Shown one piece after another: positions 1 to 13,300 of a stretch of DNA of 64,000 bases; position 1 is the first letter of the stretch; every line of letters begins with the position of its first letter. The notes under the pieces were generated by a model. That model did no database searches, had not been told where the DNA came from, and saw only the letters and a list, made by a program, of their open reading frames with translations. The translations under genes were made by a program, and so were the position numbers. The DNA is taken from assembly GCA_964034945.1 (NCBI GenBank), contig OZ035963.1, forward strand, positions 66,918,682 through 66,982,681, read 5' to 3'. This DNA is from Chrysopilus asiliformis. Its lineage: Eukaryota; Arthropoda; Insecta; Diptera; Rhagionidae.

Positions 1-1320
1 TAAGGAAATCTGAAATTATAAAGAATTTAAAAATAAAAGAAGTGAACAGTTTGTGCAATTTTAAATACTTTTATTTTTCATTTTTGGCGTAAGTTCGCAC
101 TCACTTACATATAATATACGTATGCGTAATAATTAAAACAATAAGATTTACAATAATGCTTAAATATGTAGGTAAACAGTTATAATAGGAATAATATTTT
201 ACTATTGTTAATCATTCCTTCCTCATATGTATACTTGATTATTTCCTGTTTTTCATACCACTTTTTTATCTTTACTATATAAATTTGTTTGCTATTCGTT
301 TTGGTTTTTTTTCCTTTAAATTTGTTTTTAAAGAACAAATAAAAACAATAATAAACAGCGCTTGCCACAAGTGTAATAATTTACCTTTTTTGTATATAAT
401 AATCATAATATAAGAAAAATGATATTATTATTTATATAATATGTATATAATTTAACTACAATATTTAATAAGGGTAAATTTAATAAGCATTTTGTGATGT
501 TTACTAAACATATGAACATAACTAGTCTTATTTTTTCCCCTTTTCGGCTTCTCCTATATGTTGCTTTCGTCCAGAATCTTTTTCGTAATTATTTTATAAT
601 TTATAACAGGTATTTTTTTTTTAATTTAAAAATTAAATCATGTAACAATAGTAAATGTATGTTTTTTTGTATTAATAATATTGATTGAAATTTTCAATTG
701 TGTTTGATTTTATTTTTTGAAATGTTTATTTTTTGTTTTGATTTATAATGAATTTAATAATTTGAGAAATATAAATAATAAAACGTTGACATATTACATA
801 CTATATAAATGTTTCATTAAAATACATATAGTGTTAGGATAAAGTGAGGATAAAGAGGTAAAGGTTTTTTTATATAATAAGGTAACAATTTATTTGATGA
901 TTAATATTATTAAATATAGTTTTCTGTTGTTCAAAGCATCAAAAATAAAACGAAACCATACTGTGTATTGTCCTCGTCTTTTAAACATTCTGATGTACAC
1001 CTAAACATATTTATTTTACATTTAATTCAATTCATTATGATTTATTATTGTGATTTTGATTGATTACATAGCTAATTTCATCAATGGCGACTCGTCGAAG
1101 TTAGGCGATAATTGTAGCGTTTTTAATACGAATTATTTATTTTTTATTTAATTACAATTGTGTAAACAAAAAAAAATGTATAAAAAATAAATCAATATTT
1201 CATTAGACAACATTGCTGTGCAATATGAACAACAAAATAATAAAAACACAAAATTTTATTAATGAGTCGCCACTGTATTAAAATTTTAATTGCAATTGTT
1301 TTCATTTCCCTATTTATACC
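1..1320. other. 3' flank of Rbcn-3A, no gene seen
   Basis: AT-rich sequence downstream of the Rbcn-3A stop codon, which is read on the minus strand. Open frames here are short, low-complexity and lack splice or domain signals. The part nearest the gene should be its 3' UTR. Nothing else was recognised. Confidence 0.6.
1255..1260 (-). promoter_or_regulatory. Candidate polyadenylation signal of Rbcn-3A
   Basis: AATAAA on the minus strand about 60 nt past the Rbcn-3A stop codon. Such hexamers are frequent in AT-rich DNA, so position is the main argument. Confidence 0.45.
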
Positions 1321-4300
1321 TTAAAATATTGATTGCACGATCGTTTCTCTATCAGGGAGCTGTCTTACTTTCATTGACCCATCCGATCCACATGAAAATA
1401 GTCTACCTTTGGCGTCAAGATATAATTGGCTAACACCTTGTCCAATATGTTTGAAGAAGCTACTCCGCGCATGCTCGCCAGGGAAATTATATAAAACTGA
1501 ATGTGTTGAAAGACCAAACACCTGAAATTGTGTAAACATTTTGTGTATTTTCTGTTCAAATTTAAATTAAAGCTACAAAAATGGGAATACCTTAATATCA
1601 CCGTCTGCAGATCCAGTTGCAAATAGTTCTTCATGGGGATCTATTGCCATACATTTAACTGAACTTTCATGAGCCTAAAGATTTTTTTTTATAGAAATGT
1701 CACCAAATTCTCAACATCAATCAGGGGAAAAAATTGGTAAATTACCTGAAATCTTTGTCTAAGTGTACGCTGTCTAACATCAAATATACAAACATCGCCT
1801 TTTTTACCAGCCGATATCAGAACTTGATGCTGAGGGGCATAAATTAAACTAGAGGCACCCTGATCGTGGCATGCAAATGCTGTAAGAAATTTTCCGTGAC
1901 GTATATTTGATATTTTCAGAATATAAAATCCATTTTCAACTTACAAGAAACTAATGATTTCTTTTGTGGAAGTAGCGTATCCCATATGGCGACATTTTTA
2001 CTTTCAGAACTATGACCAGCTGAAAATATCAACAAAAAAATTATTCGTTTGATGTTAGTGATTTTTTAATAGTTGAAGGACTGTTAAAAATGCGATAATT
2101 TACCTGTTGCAACTAAACTGCATGACCCTAAGAATACAAAATCTGCAGTCGCTTTGCTGTGACATTGATAGGTCTGAGATGAAATCAAAAAAGGACAACA
2201 ATGAAATTTTTTTTACATACATAACAAAAAAAACCACATTAGACTCACGAAAAATGAACGATTACTCTGCGTTGCTAAGGCCGCTTGCCATAAGCTCAGA
2301 TTTCCATCACCGTCAGCAATTCCGAATTTATTACCGTGCTGTGAGAATCGACAACGAGTTACTTTGGCAAATGTCCCGGGCGGCCGAGGTGTACAGAGGA
2401 CTTGCTGATGGCCCCATTCCCAAAGTTGTACGGAACCATCTTGGCCACCAGTTAAGTAAAGTGGCATCAACGGATGAGCACACATTCGCTTAATATTGTC
2501 GATTTTGTGTTTAAGAACCTTCGAGTTAAAATTAATTAGAATGGAAGAATTCAATTGGGAAATTTCTTGAAATTCAATACGCGTGTTTTGTGCAAACACA
2601 ATTTTTAAAAAAAACGTAATTTTTTCCTTATTGATTTATAGATTGCTATGGAAGTTAGAATTCGCACATGGAGTTACGTTAGGGTTTTATTATCTTGGCA
2701 TTTTCAAAAACTACTAACTCAATATTTTGAAAAATTTCCAAAGCAGAAAAAAAGTTTATTATTTTTCCTGATTCGAAAAAAAGAAAATTCACAAAAAAAT
2801 CGTTTCGATATGTGTATTTTATACTTTGTACCATTGTCGCCTTTTCAACCCTTAATTCACACCAAAAATTTATTAAAATTAACTAACTTCCATGCAATTT
2901 CACTCCATTCTATCTACAATTCAATAAAAAAAAGTTCAATAAACTCAAATGAAACGACAAAAATTTACTAAACAACCTTTTCAACTAAGAACATATCAAA
3001 ACAAAATTAAATTCCCATTAACAAAGAAAACTGTACCGGTTTGAGAAAGTGTTTTGAACGATCGATTATCAATTTACAAAAGCGCGCGTCATGACAGCCT
3101 GGGAAATTCGCTCCTTTAATCTGATATTGGGCAGCAATGTTAAAGAGATATACATAAATTTTTTTGTTATTCTTAAAATTTACTTACACCAACCAGCATT
3201 CAAGAAATATACATTAACAACTATTTAACAATATTAAAATTTCAATCAATTATGTTTAGACCCGTTTGCACCAACGAAATTATACGGGTAGTCACATTTG
3301 CTATTTAAATAACTGAAATCTTAGTAAAATAATACTAAATGCTAAAGTTTTGGTCCAAGCCGTCGACTGTACGCATTTTTCCACGACTGTATTGAAATCG
3401 AGAAGATATCCATATTTTCACTCACATTTTTTTTTCACAATAACCGTTTTTTTTTCTTGTCTGGAACCACTCTAAGTATTTTCACTAATCACCAAATCAC
3501 TAATCACCAAATCACTTAAAACAAAAAGCACTACAGATTCTAATGACTTCGACACAGTTTTTCAACACATTTTATATTAATAAAAACCCAAAACTGTTAA
3601 ATATGAGCAAAATACGAAGCTCTTTAGGTATTTTTTTACTTTAAAATTTATTATTTCACACCTTGCGGTTAATAAAAATTTTTTGTTAAAGTTGCAAAAA
3701 ATATTGCCGTGTATTCTGTCGTTGTTTACAAAACTTTAACAAATAATATTCTTTTACGACGATAACAGTTATTTTAATGCCAAATGTGAACACCCCTTAT
3801 AATATTTAAGTCCCAGATTTTATAGGGCCTAGAAGTAGATTAACTACACCTTAAATTTTTATGAATACTGTGTGCAAATTGCCTTATAGATGTAAATAGA
3901 TATAAGATTAAATTTTGATGAATCCATTTGATCGAGGAGTTATCCATTTCGACGAAATTTATTTTATTCACAATATTTTCGATATGATTCCTCGATTTTT
4001 ATTATTCTATGGTGCTTCAAGTGCACATGAACACCGCAAAATGAATATTTCAGTAAAACTACTTACCACAGAAGCGCCTCGGCCGGACTGTCCAGCAATA
4101 CCGGGCTGAGGACTACTCGACGTCGAATAATGCTGGATATTTGCATTTGCTTGATTTAATATATGCCTGTAATGAAGATTTTCGTCAAGAAAAGTCTTTT
4201 TGAATTGTGTAAAATTCCATACTTATCAGACGATGTTTGAATAACTAGGAAGCTACTAGACGGAAGTGTTTCAACATCCTTTGCTAAATTCATAATATCA

Positions 4301-7300
4301 TATTCGCATTCATCTTCATACCAATTTGGTGAGTCTAATAGCAGTGAAATGTCCATCTCTTGGATTTCACGGGGAGTCGCCAGCGCCATTAGGCCGTTTG
4401 ATACGTTATTAATGCAGAAGGCCGATATTATTTCCTGTTCTTTATGAATAATACGAATTGGTTCTAAAGCACTCGATTGGAGTATTGCATGATCACCACC
4501 TGGAAAATGAATGGAAATTCAAATCTCATTCAAATGTTTGTTATTCAAGCTATTCTTCAACGTTTTTTTATGTTTATTTTTTTCCTGAGTCCTCAGATTA
4601 TCGATTTTTTTTTACAAAAAATGTCTTTCTGTCTGCCTATTTTTAATAAATAAATAACGAAATCATACTTGTTGGTGATCCGGTGTCTCCGCCAGCTGAA
4701 TTCGTTTCGGCATTAACGTTAGACGTTGCTGTGTCCGAGAGATTTGAGCTCTGACGTTTCTTGCCAAATACTGCACGAATGAAAACATCCTGAACATGTT
4801 CCTGTCTCACCAAGTAATTCCACAACCGGCGAGCTGGACCTGATGTTGTTCGACTACTGAATGGCGTATTCGATTTTTCCAGTAGGGAACGATATTTATG
4901 TATGGCTGGACCTTTAGCCTCGGATTCTACATAACAGCCTGGAAAATGACAAAAGAAATTTTTTTAAATATAATTTAAGCTATTTTTAGTAACGTAAATT
5001 AATTACCGGGAATAAAATCTGGCGATGCAGGACCTCTATACGCCAGCTCTTCATTTAAACTCTCCTGCCACAAGGATAGTACGCGTAATACTCCATGGAT
5101 TAATGGACTGGCAACGGGCAATTCTGTAAAAGAGAAAATTCATTGTTGATAGAGAAATTACAACACAAAAATTTAAAAAGAAAAATAGAATAAAATATCA
5201 ATGTGTTCACCTTGAATTTCAATACCAGCAATACTAATAAAATCTTGTAATTGTTTTTGAGATAATTTAATAATAGCTAAACGCATAATACACCAAGCAT
5301 ATGAATTCGGATTGGAATGTTCAATGTTCTCTTTGCGATTTTTATTCGCATTCAAGTTTAGTTTTTGATCAGTCACGGAATCAGAGAAAACATCTTCTTC
5401 CTCCTCCTCGTCGTTAGATTCTGATCTACCGGATTCATCCGAATCGTAGTCTTCCTCTTCAGGATCTCCTAAAAGACAAACTACAATTATGACAAAATTA
5501 AAAAAAAAAAATAGAAAAAAAATTACCAGTCAATGACGGTTTGATGAGAAAATAGGATACCATCGACATTTCCGGTGGGACAAATTGCTCTCGGTACGTG
5601 GGTTTATCCTCCTTCATGTTGGGAGCACCGGTAGGACTAGAAAAATGGCCAAGAAGCTTCATATTTAATTTCACACGCTGTTTAGTAAGTGAAGTGACTG
5701 TGCCCCAAACACTTCCATCGCCAGTTGGAGAATCCTGACTCTCTTGCATTAGCTGCATTTGAACATTCTGTTGGACTTGACTGCGCGATGTCGCCTTCCT
5801 CAGGAGCTTTTTAATACCCCCTCCAAATAGTGTCGCCCATGAGAAATTCGTGAACTTTTGCCCAGCCAAACGATACAAAATGTGACAATCACATGAGGAC
5901 AGCGCGTAGACTAACAACGACATGAATGTGGCCACAAACGACTCCAACAAAAGAACATTCAGTCTTGGGATATCTTCGTCCTTTTCTCTATCCAGTAACG
6001 CTCTAAGATTCGTCACTCCTGGCCATTTCGATGGTAAAGTGCTGACCCCCACAGGCTCATCAGTGGAATATTTCCGTCGTCTCTGGTAGGAGTTTGCGTT
6101 TACCATCAGATGAGAACAATGGCACGACGCATTTAATTTTGCGATGCTTTCAATTCCGGGGCTTTGGTATCCAGATGTCAGCGTAACCTGATGCACAACA
6201 AATGATTCGGAATCACAAAGCGATTGGTAAATGCATGACGATAGGGCGATAGCTAAATCCCGTAGGACGAATATTTCGTTGGCGGTGTGCTCCTTCACTC
6301 CAATCGGTGGGTGTTTCAGTGTGACTACGGTCTGAAGCATGTCTTGTGTATGCGATTGTAAGTAGCGGATCGGATCAGCGATGACTGTTTTATTGCCAGC
6401 AACGCAAGCGCTCAGCAAGGGGAGAGTTGTTGGAAATGGCAGAGGGCTAAGCAGCTGCTGTTGGGTTTTTTCCTGTTGAAGCTCCTGAAGTAGAAGTACG
6501 AGTTCCATTCGGACTGATGCAAGACCGCCACCGCTTGCCCCGTGCAGGGAACAGTAACTCAGCAAAGTTCTTATTAGAGTTTCGTTGGCTGGAAAATTGT
6601 TCAAGTATGAAAAATTGATATTTCCTCTAAACGATTTAAACGAACTTCGACACAAATAAAATTGAAAATAATTCAATGCCATTTTTTAAAAGATTAAACA
6701 TAAGAAAAGTTACAATTGCCAGGAGCCAATTGTTAAGACAAAAAAAAATCAGTCAGTATAAGAAGCAGGAGACGAGCCAAGGGGACGGGAGAGGTTGTAG
6801 AAAAGATTTACTAATTTACCTTTCAGCCAACGTTTCCGTCTGGCAGCTCTTTGTACTTTAGCTTCAAAGTCTTGCTTCTCCTGTAGTAAAATCTCATGAA
6901 GTGTCGGTTTCTCTGATGTTTTAGCACTCGTTGGAGCTTCTTTCTCCTAAAAATCATATAAAACTTAACAAATAATGAAAAAAATGAAAAAAAAATGCAT
7001 TTTACTAACCAAATTCGGATCGATATTTTCACCATCCTCCAAAATATTACTCTCCGAGGAACTGTAGCTGCAGAGCTGTTTCAACGCATCGACCTCTCGT
7101 TCCAGCCAAATGTAAAGCTGATACCTCAACTGTCCCCCATCGACTTCAAAGCCAGTTGCCAGCGTCGACAATTCCTCCATCAAAATTTTCAGGCAAGCAA
7201 CGAATTTCAGCTGCTGAGCCATAATGTCTAACTTCTCTTGTCTGGTGACTTCCAAATCTTGACTCTCGTTGGTTGTTATTTTCGCTTTGAAGTGCAATCC

Positions 7301-10300
7301 ACCGCCACTGTCATCGTCATCTTCGTCGTCTTTCTCCTCCTTTTCATCATCGTCCCATTGAATTTTAAATCCATCCTCTTCAAACTTTACTGCTGGAGCG
7401 CCCCAATCAAACGCGTCCGCTGACGACTCAACATTCATTTTGCTCATTTTATTGGCAGAGGAGTTATTACCCCATTCGAGGATTCCAGTCGTAATGAGGT
7501 CATTTTGGTTATTCTCTGTTGGACTGTTAACTTGACTATTTGAGCTTGATTCGATTACCTTTGATGGTAGTTTACTTAAGACTTCTAAGGCTAGAGCTGG
7601 ACAGCCAGCTTTAAAATGTCCGTGGGCTGTTGTAAAGTATAATTGTCGTTCTAAAGGCGTTATTGTATCCTCCACCTGTAGCTGTTTATCACTTGTCAAC
7701 CCCGCTGCCGTCGGTTCGCCACTATAGCTGAATCCAGATAGTACTACTTGGCCGATTTTACGCTCCTGAGCGGTTGAAGCGATATGCTGGCGGATCAACA
7801 GTGGATGCGTTCGTAGATAAATGTAAAAATTGAATACATTCGGATTTGTTGTGTGGCTAGTATCGGTTCTAATCAGTGGATCTTCGTCCTGGTATGCTGG
7901 ATGATTCAATCCAACGTTGTTTAACAGAAGTGTATTCAAGCTCTCCGAATAGTTCTTCAGTGTCCACAATGTCATCGATCGAAGGAACGGATCTGGATGC
8001 ATTTTACTCAAATCTTGATCTTCGCCTTGACTATCACATCCCAATATCTCCTCGTATAGCAATTTGGTATAAGCAGGCGGCGCTGAATCCAATTCCCCTT
8101 CATACAGTCTTGTGATGACCAACGCCAACTGCAAATCATCGAGTTTATTCAAGCACACTTCTATGGCATCGTTGAGGGAGTTTGCCAGCAAAAAAAATGC
8201 GACTGCATGTTCGAATCTCTGCTTTCCAAGCAAAACGAATGCATTTTTCAGAGCCGCCTTTCGCCAACGATCTTCACTAAAGTTATTTGCAAAGAACGCC
8301 GTCATTTTTTCATCTCTCTGAGATCGGAACAACCCCCACACCAAAGACTTTTTCTTCATGGCTAAATAATAAATGGCAGCATCGAGTGGATCCTGACGCA
8401 TTTGATAAGCCGCCTTGGCTAACTTCTCTATGCAAAGCTTCAGCAGTGTGTAATTTCGTAGCCACCATCCGACCCCGAGCTCCTTCAACGTTGCCCACTT
8501 GATCTGTCCTTTACTATAGGACGGTATCAAATTCAGCAATTCATCCTCACTCTCCGAATGGAATGCCCAGACGATGTTAGCCGTGCCGACTCCCTGTTTT
8601 TGGAATTGTCCTCTTTGGTTTAGTGGTAAACATCTCAACAGGTAATTATAGTGTTTCATGGCAAGCAGGAATCTTAGGCCGCAATCGTCCAGAGAATCCG
8701 TTGATGCGTTCTCTGGTATTCCGGCTAAATTTTCTTTGGCAATTGCTGTCTTCACCGAATCTAAGGCAAATCGTTCCGAAAAGTCTGTGTTGCAGGTGGC
8801 TACCGTATCCGCTAAGGCGAGTAAATGCATCTGGTCGAGTGACGATAGCCCCGGCAAGTGAGTATGTGTGAGTAAACGGGACAGCATTTGTCCTTGACGC
8901 GGACCAAAATGCGCAATACTTTGTCGTTCCGGTATGGATGATCGGCGATCGTATCGACGCGGCTCTGATGATTCGTCTTCGAGTAAGTCGTCTAAGGAAT
9001 CTTCATTGTCGACATTAGCATCGAAGAGTTCATCGTATCCCTTAACTTCCTCCTTCTGTTTCTTAACCGAGCCAGTACCCTCACGATCGGCTGTTAGAAG
9101 GACCCAAAGTGGTAACGGCGGCACCGATGTAATTTCCGCGTAATCCAATGTTAGCTCCTCAGGAATCTGAACTTGAGTCGTTGATCCGCGCTGTTCACTT
9201 GGACTGTTGGTTCCCCCAACGTAGCTCATCGAAAGTGTCCTCGATCGTGACCAGGCACGCTGCCGATTTAAACTGTCTTCATCAACGTTTGTCCCCTGCA
9301 AGTAAGTACCACTCATACATCGTACCAAATGCGCCAGAATCGCCTTTACCCATCGGATTTTGCCCGAGTTCAACAGCTCCATCAGTTGCTTGGGATGATA
9401 CTGCGGTAGCACAGGACAAGCAATTCTAGACGCTTGAAATAGCCCATAATCAGTCATATAATCATGAATCTGAATTTGATCATTCCCTTGGGGCATGTGT
9501 CCCGTACTTTGCGATCCAGACTTCTTCTTCTTGTCCGACGAAAGCATTTGCAGATTCACCGAACTAACCCTCGACATGTGAGGCATCGATGAGACATTTG
9601 CTAATCGCCTCTGGGCGGTATCTTGGGCCAAATTTCTTAAATCCTCGTCGCGTAGGTTTCGCGTATCCATCATATCTTCGATGTTGTGCGTCTGCGTGTT
9701 TGTTGTCTTCCACTGCGAGTAGACGTGCATCTCGGAATCCATTCCAACCACTAGAATACCGTCTCTCACCCATGACATCTGCATTGGTAACGGGGGTAAG
9801 CCATCAGCTGTGTGCAGATCAATTTGCCGAAGTTTCATCCAGCGAATCTCATCGTTGAAATGTGGTTGTGCCAAAGAACTCGCCTTGCGTAGAAGTGGCC
9901 GATTGGATGTGTGGGACTCTTTCATCGCTTTCATGTTGGCCTGGGCGAGATCACTTGAGACCGGCGTGTAGAGGAGAATTTTACTACCCACAGCGACGGT
10001 TAGAATATGTGAACCGTCCTCCTTCGACACCCAATCCAATTGAACAAGATGTTTTTGGGTCAATGGGCAGGTGTTGCCGTGCTCTGTAATGCTCTTTCGA
10101 AGAGATTGTAGTGTACTGAAGCTGGGTACGGCCAAAAGACCACTGGCCCCGGGTTTGTTGGCGCTCTCTGGTGTCAATTCGCCACTCCGGACTGATCGCG
10201 TTTCGCCATCGTGGGTAAGTGTCTGAATTACTTGATTCACGCGCTGCTTCTTCTGCAAGAATTTGTTGTCGTGCAGGAAACTCAAGTCCAAATTCGGATC

Positions 10301-13300
10301 CAATTCAATTCTAGGCAAATGAATGTTCTTCAAGTGAATAGTGTCCTCCAATACCCATTCGCTTCCGCCTGTGCTCTCGCATTCGTAGATGGCAACGCAT
10401 AAATTAACATATCTCAATTCTGGGTCACCTTTTTGCGGTCTGGTAAATGACTTCCCATATTTGTAGGCGCAAGCAATGCGCCCTGAATACGCAGCGCTGA
10501 TATTCAACGGCTGGCCTGAAATCTCAATGACCGAATCCTGATTCTTACTAAACATTTTCCACTCTACCCACTCATAGTCGAATGCCGGGTTTTCCGGGTC
10601 GTTCGACAGGTTTTTTATGTTGCATCTCCAGAATCGAGAAGTGGAATCCGAACAGGCTGTCACTATGATGTACGGAGCGAAGCATGCTGGGTAGATTGAA
10701 GAAGAACTCAAGTGGCCCGCAGCGGGTGATGCGTGAATCACATCGACTCCATCGGGTAGGGGTAGCTCTTGCGTGCAGACCTTTTGGGTAAGAATTGTTA
10801 TGTGCGGAGCTTCCACTTCGTTGTCCATAACCGCATTTAAATCCAGCCCAGCGATTGATTGACGAGGTCCTGGGTCCGCTTCATCCAAGTCCTGTACCAA
10901 ATTGCTATCAGGAACGTACATAGCGGATTCGGAGAGAAACGCCGATTGCGGTTTAGATGCAATTACGATACGCCACATGTGAACTGTGCTGCCGTTGATG
11001 GTCTTCTCAATCACCACGATGTAGAATGGCTCTTCGAACTCAGCATTTCGCTGCAAGTCCACCATAGCGCCTAGCTGTGTCTCCATTAGACCAACGTGAA
11101 TCGATTCGGACAAGCCAGCACTAGATTTTGTTTCGTTTCTTTCGCCGGTGATCAGCTGCTCCTGGAATACGTGAAGAAACTGTGTGTTCTGCCAGTCGTG
11201 GGAGGCATCTGCGATCGCATCGAGCTGAATGATGCAGCCAGGCCGTGCCGTTGATTGTTGGGAGACGATTTTGATTTTGTCGTGGAGAAGATTCTTGTGA
11301 ATCGGATTCTCGGACGAACACTCCGACGACAGGGACATCAAAGAGTTGGCTTTCTTGCTCTGTCTCTCTGAATATGAAATCTCCGCCAGCAAAGCGCGGG
11401 CATCTATTACCGCTTGGTAGACGCGAAGACATTCGCCATCGCTAGCGACAAAACAAGCCGACGGCGAATTACTGTAACTGCCGAGTGTGGTGCTGGGAAG
11501 GAGCGTTGGGATCCAGGCAACATTACTAAACGCCGAAATTTCAGGCGAATTAATGCGTGCCAATTCACTTACGCCCCCGGAATGTGAAAGCGGGCCCACT
11601 GCGTCGACGCGCCAAAGAATCAACTCGGAACAGAATCCAGATGGAGAGAAAACGTCCCTGTGACGATGTTGCTTTTGTTCGGGCGACTGATGGCCAGTGG
11701 CGTCGGGGATGTTGTGATGGGAGGTTGTTAGCAGCAGTGGAAGTACTGGATGGCAAGTAATATCATTAACTCGGAAGCGATGTCCGGAGGCTCGGCAAAC
11801 ATGACCAATGCTCAACACTTGAGTAAACTTTGTCTTGTCGGCGAATGTCAATTGCCAGAGATTTAGGGTACCGTTTGAATGCTTCGTGACAAGAGAAATC
11901 ATTGGCGCTGGATGCGATGAAACAACGTCGCTCTGAGTTCCTACTTTGATATCCTTCTCCTCCCCACGATTCGACTGGCCTTCGGTGGTGCGTGGTTCGA
12001 TCCGGCCGTCAGCATCCAGCGAACTCTGACACTCTTCCTGTTCCTCGAGAACACTTGGTAGCGGATTTTGCCCATCGTTGTTTGTCTCTGGCTGTGTCGG
12101 AGTACTGACTTGCTTTTTAGCGCCCTTCACTATCTCTTTAAAGTATAGTGGACTAGTTCCTGTATTATACATACTAACGGTCGTCGACATAGACATGGCA
12201 TCGCCAAGCGGAAAAGCTGATGGAATCCTAGTCGAGAAAGACACCTGCGCCTGACGAAACGATCCCGGATAGTAGTCATCGAGCCATTCTACAACCCAAA
12301 TCAAGTAGCTACCGTCGATCGGATGAATGGAGAACAGCAAATCGGGACTGTGATGCCAATCCCGGAGTAAACAATCGATTTTCATGTCCAATGAGTCAAC
12401 CATGTGGGCCGGATTCTCTGGCACCAGCGACATTAGCGACGTTGTGTTGGAAATTGAATTGTTCGCTTCGTTTTGATTGATGACGGAATTTTTTCGGGAA
12501 TTGTCTTCGCTATTATATTCCTCGTTCGAGAATGATTTATGTGTCTTGATTAGTTTCCCTCTGTTGGAATGATCATCGCCATCGCCAGCTGATGAACTGA
12601 CGCTATTTAGGCCGTCTTGATTCTCCTCCTTTTCGATCACTTTCTTCGTTAATTCCTGCAAGATTCCTTCGGCCTGCAGAGTGAAATGCATCTCTTTGTT
12701 GTTGAGCCAATGCAGAATGAAATTCGGCTGATTGGCCGGGTCAGTTGTCTGCATTGATGGCACCAAAGGAATATCCGTTTCCGCGTTTATAGAAGCCGCC
12801 AAATGGAAATGCATGCCGGGACTAACTCCGGTTCCGTGATATCCGTACGAGTGGAAATCGTGAACGCTGTATGTCGATGGCAGCGACGGAATCGGTGAAT
12901 GTCCAATGCTTTCCGTAACGTATCCACCCAGTCCGTGACCATTTCCAAACACTGCACCATTTTTTGCATGCCTTCGAATATGGAAGCATGTTTTCATGTG
13001 CTTCAATCGCTGCATGAATCGATGCTTGTGTCGATGCGTTCGAAATTTCGGATTTTGCGATGCCAACGGATCGAATTGATTCATGTTCACCAGGCCATCG
13101 TCTGGCAAAACTGTTTCGATCCACACACGGCAAATGTTGTCCAGACACGAAGTGACAAGGATATTCGAAACCGAACCCTTTGTCATATATTTACTAGTTT
13201 TGCGCCATGAAATATGGGTAACCGCACGTGGATGAGCGATGTAGACATAGCTAAAGTCCAAATCGCCATCGTCGAACGCTCCCGATTTATACTGCGAACT

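Noticed and set aside
1084..1273. Short inverted repeat TGGCGACTC ... GAGTCGCCA about 180 bp apart
   Set aside because: Only nine bases pair and there is no target duplication or related copy, so chance cannot be excluded.
2266..2270. Alternative Rbcn-3A splice donor GTAATC near 2265
   Set aside because: It gives the wrong phase for the next exon; the GTGAGT donor at 2247-2248 restores the conserved ...YQCHSKATADF frame.
2107..2493. 128-codon plus-strand open frame
   Set aside because: Antisense shadow of two Rbcn-3A WD-repeat exons, whose own frame matches the family.
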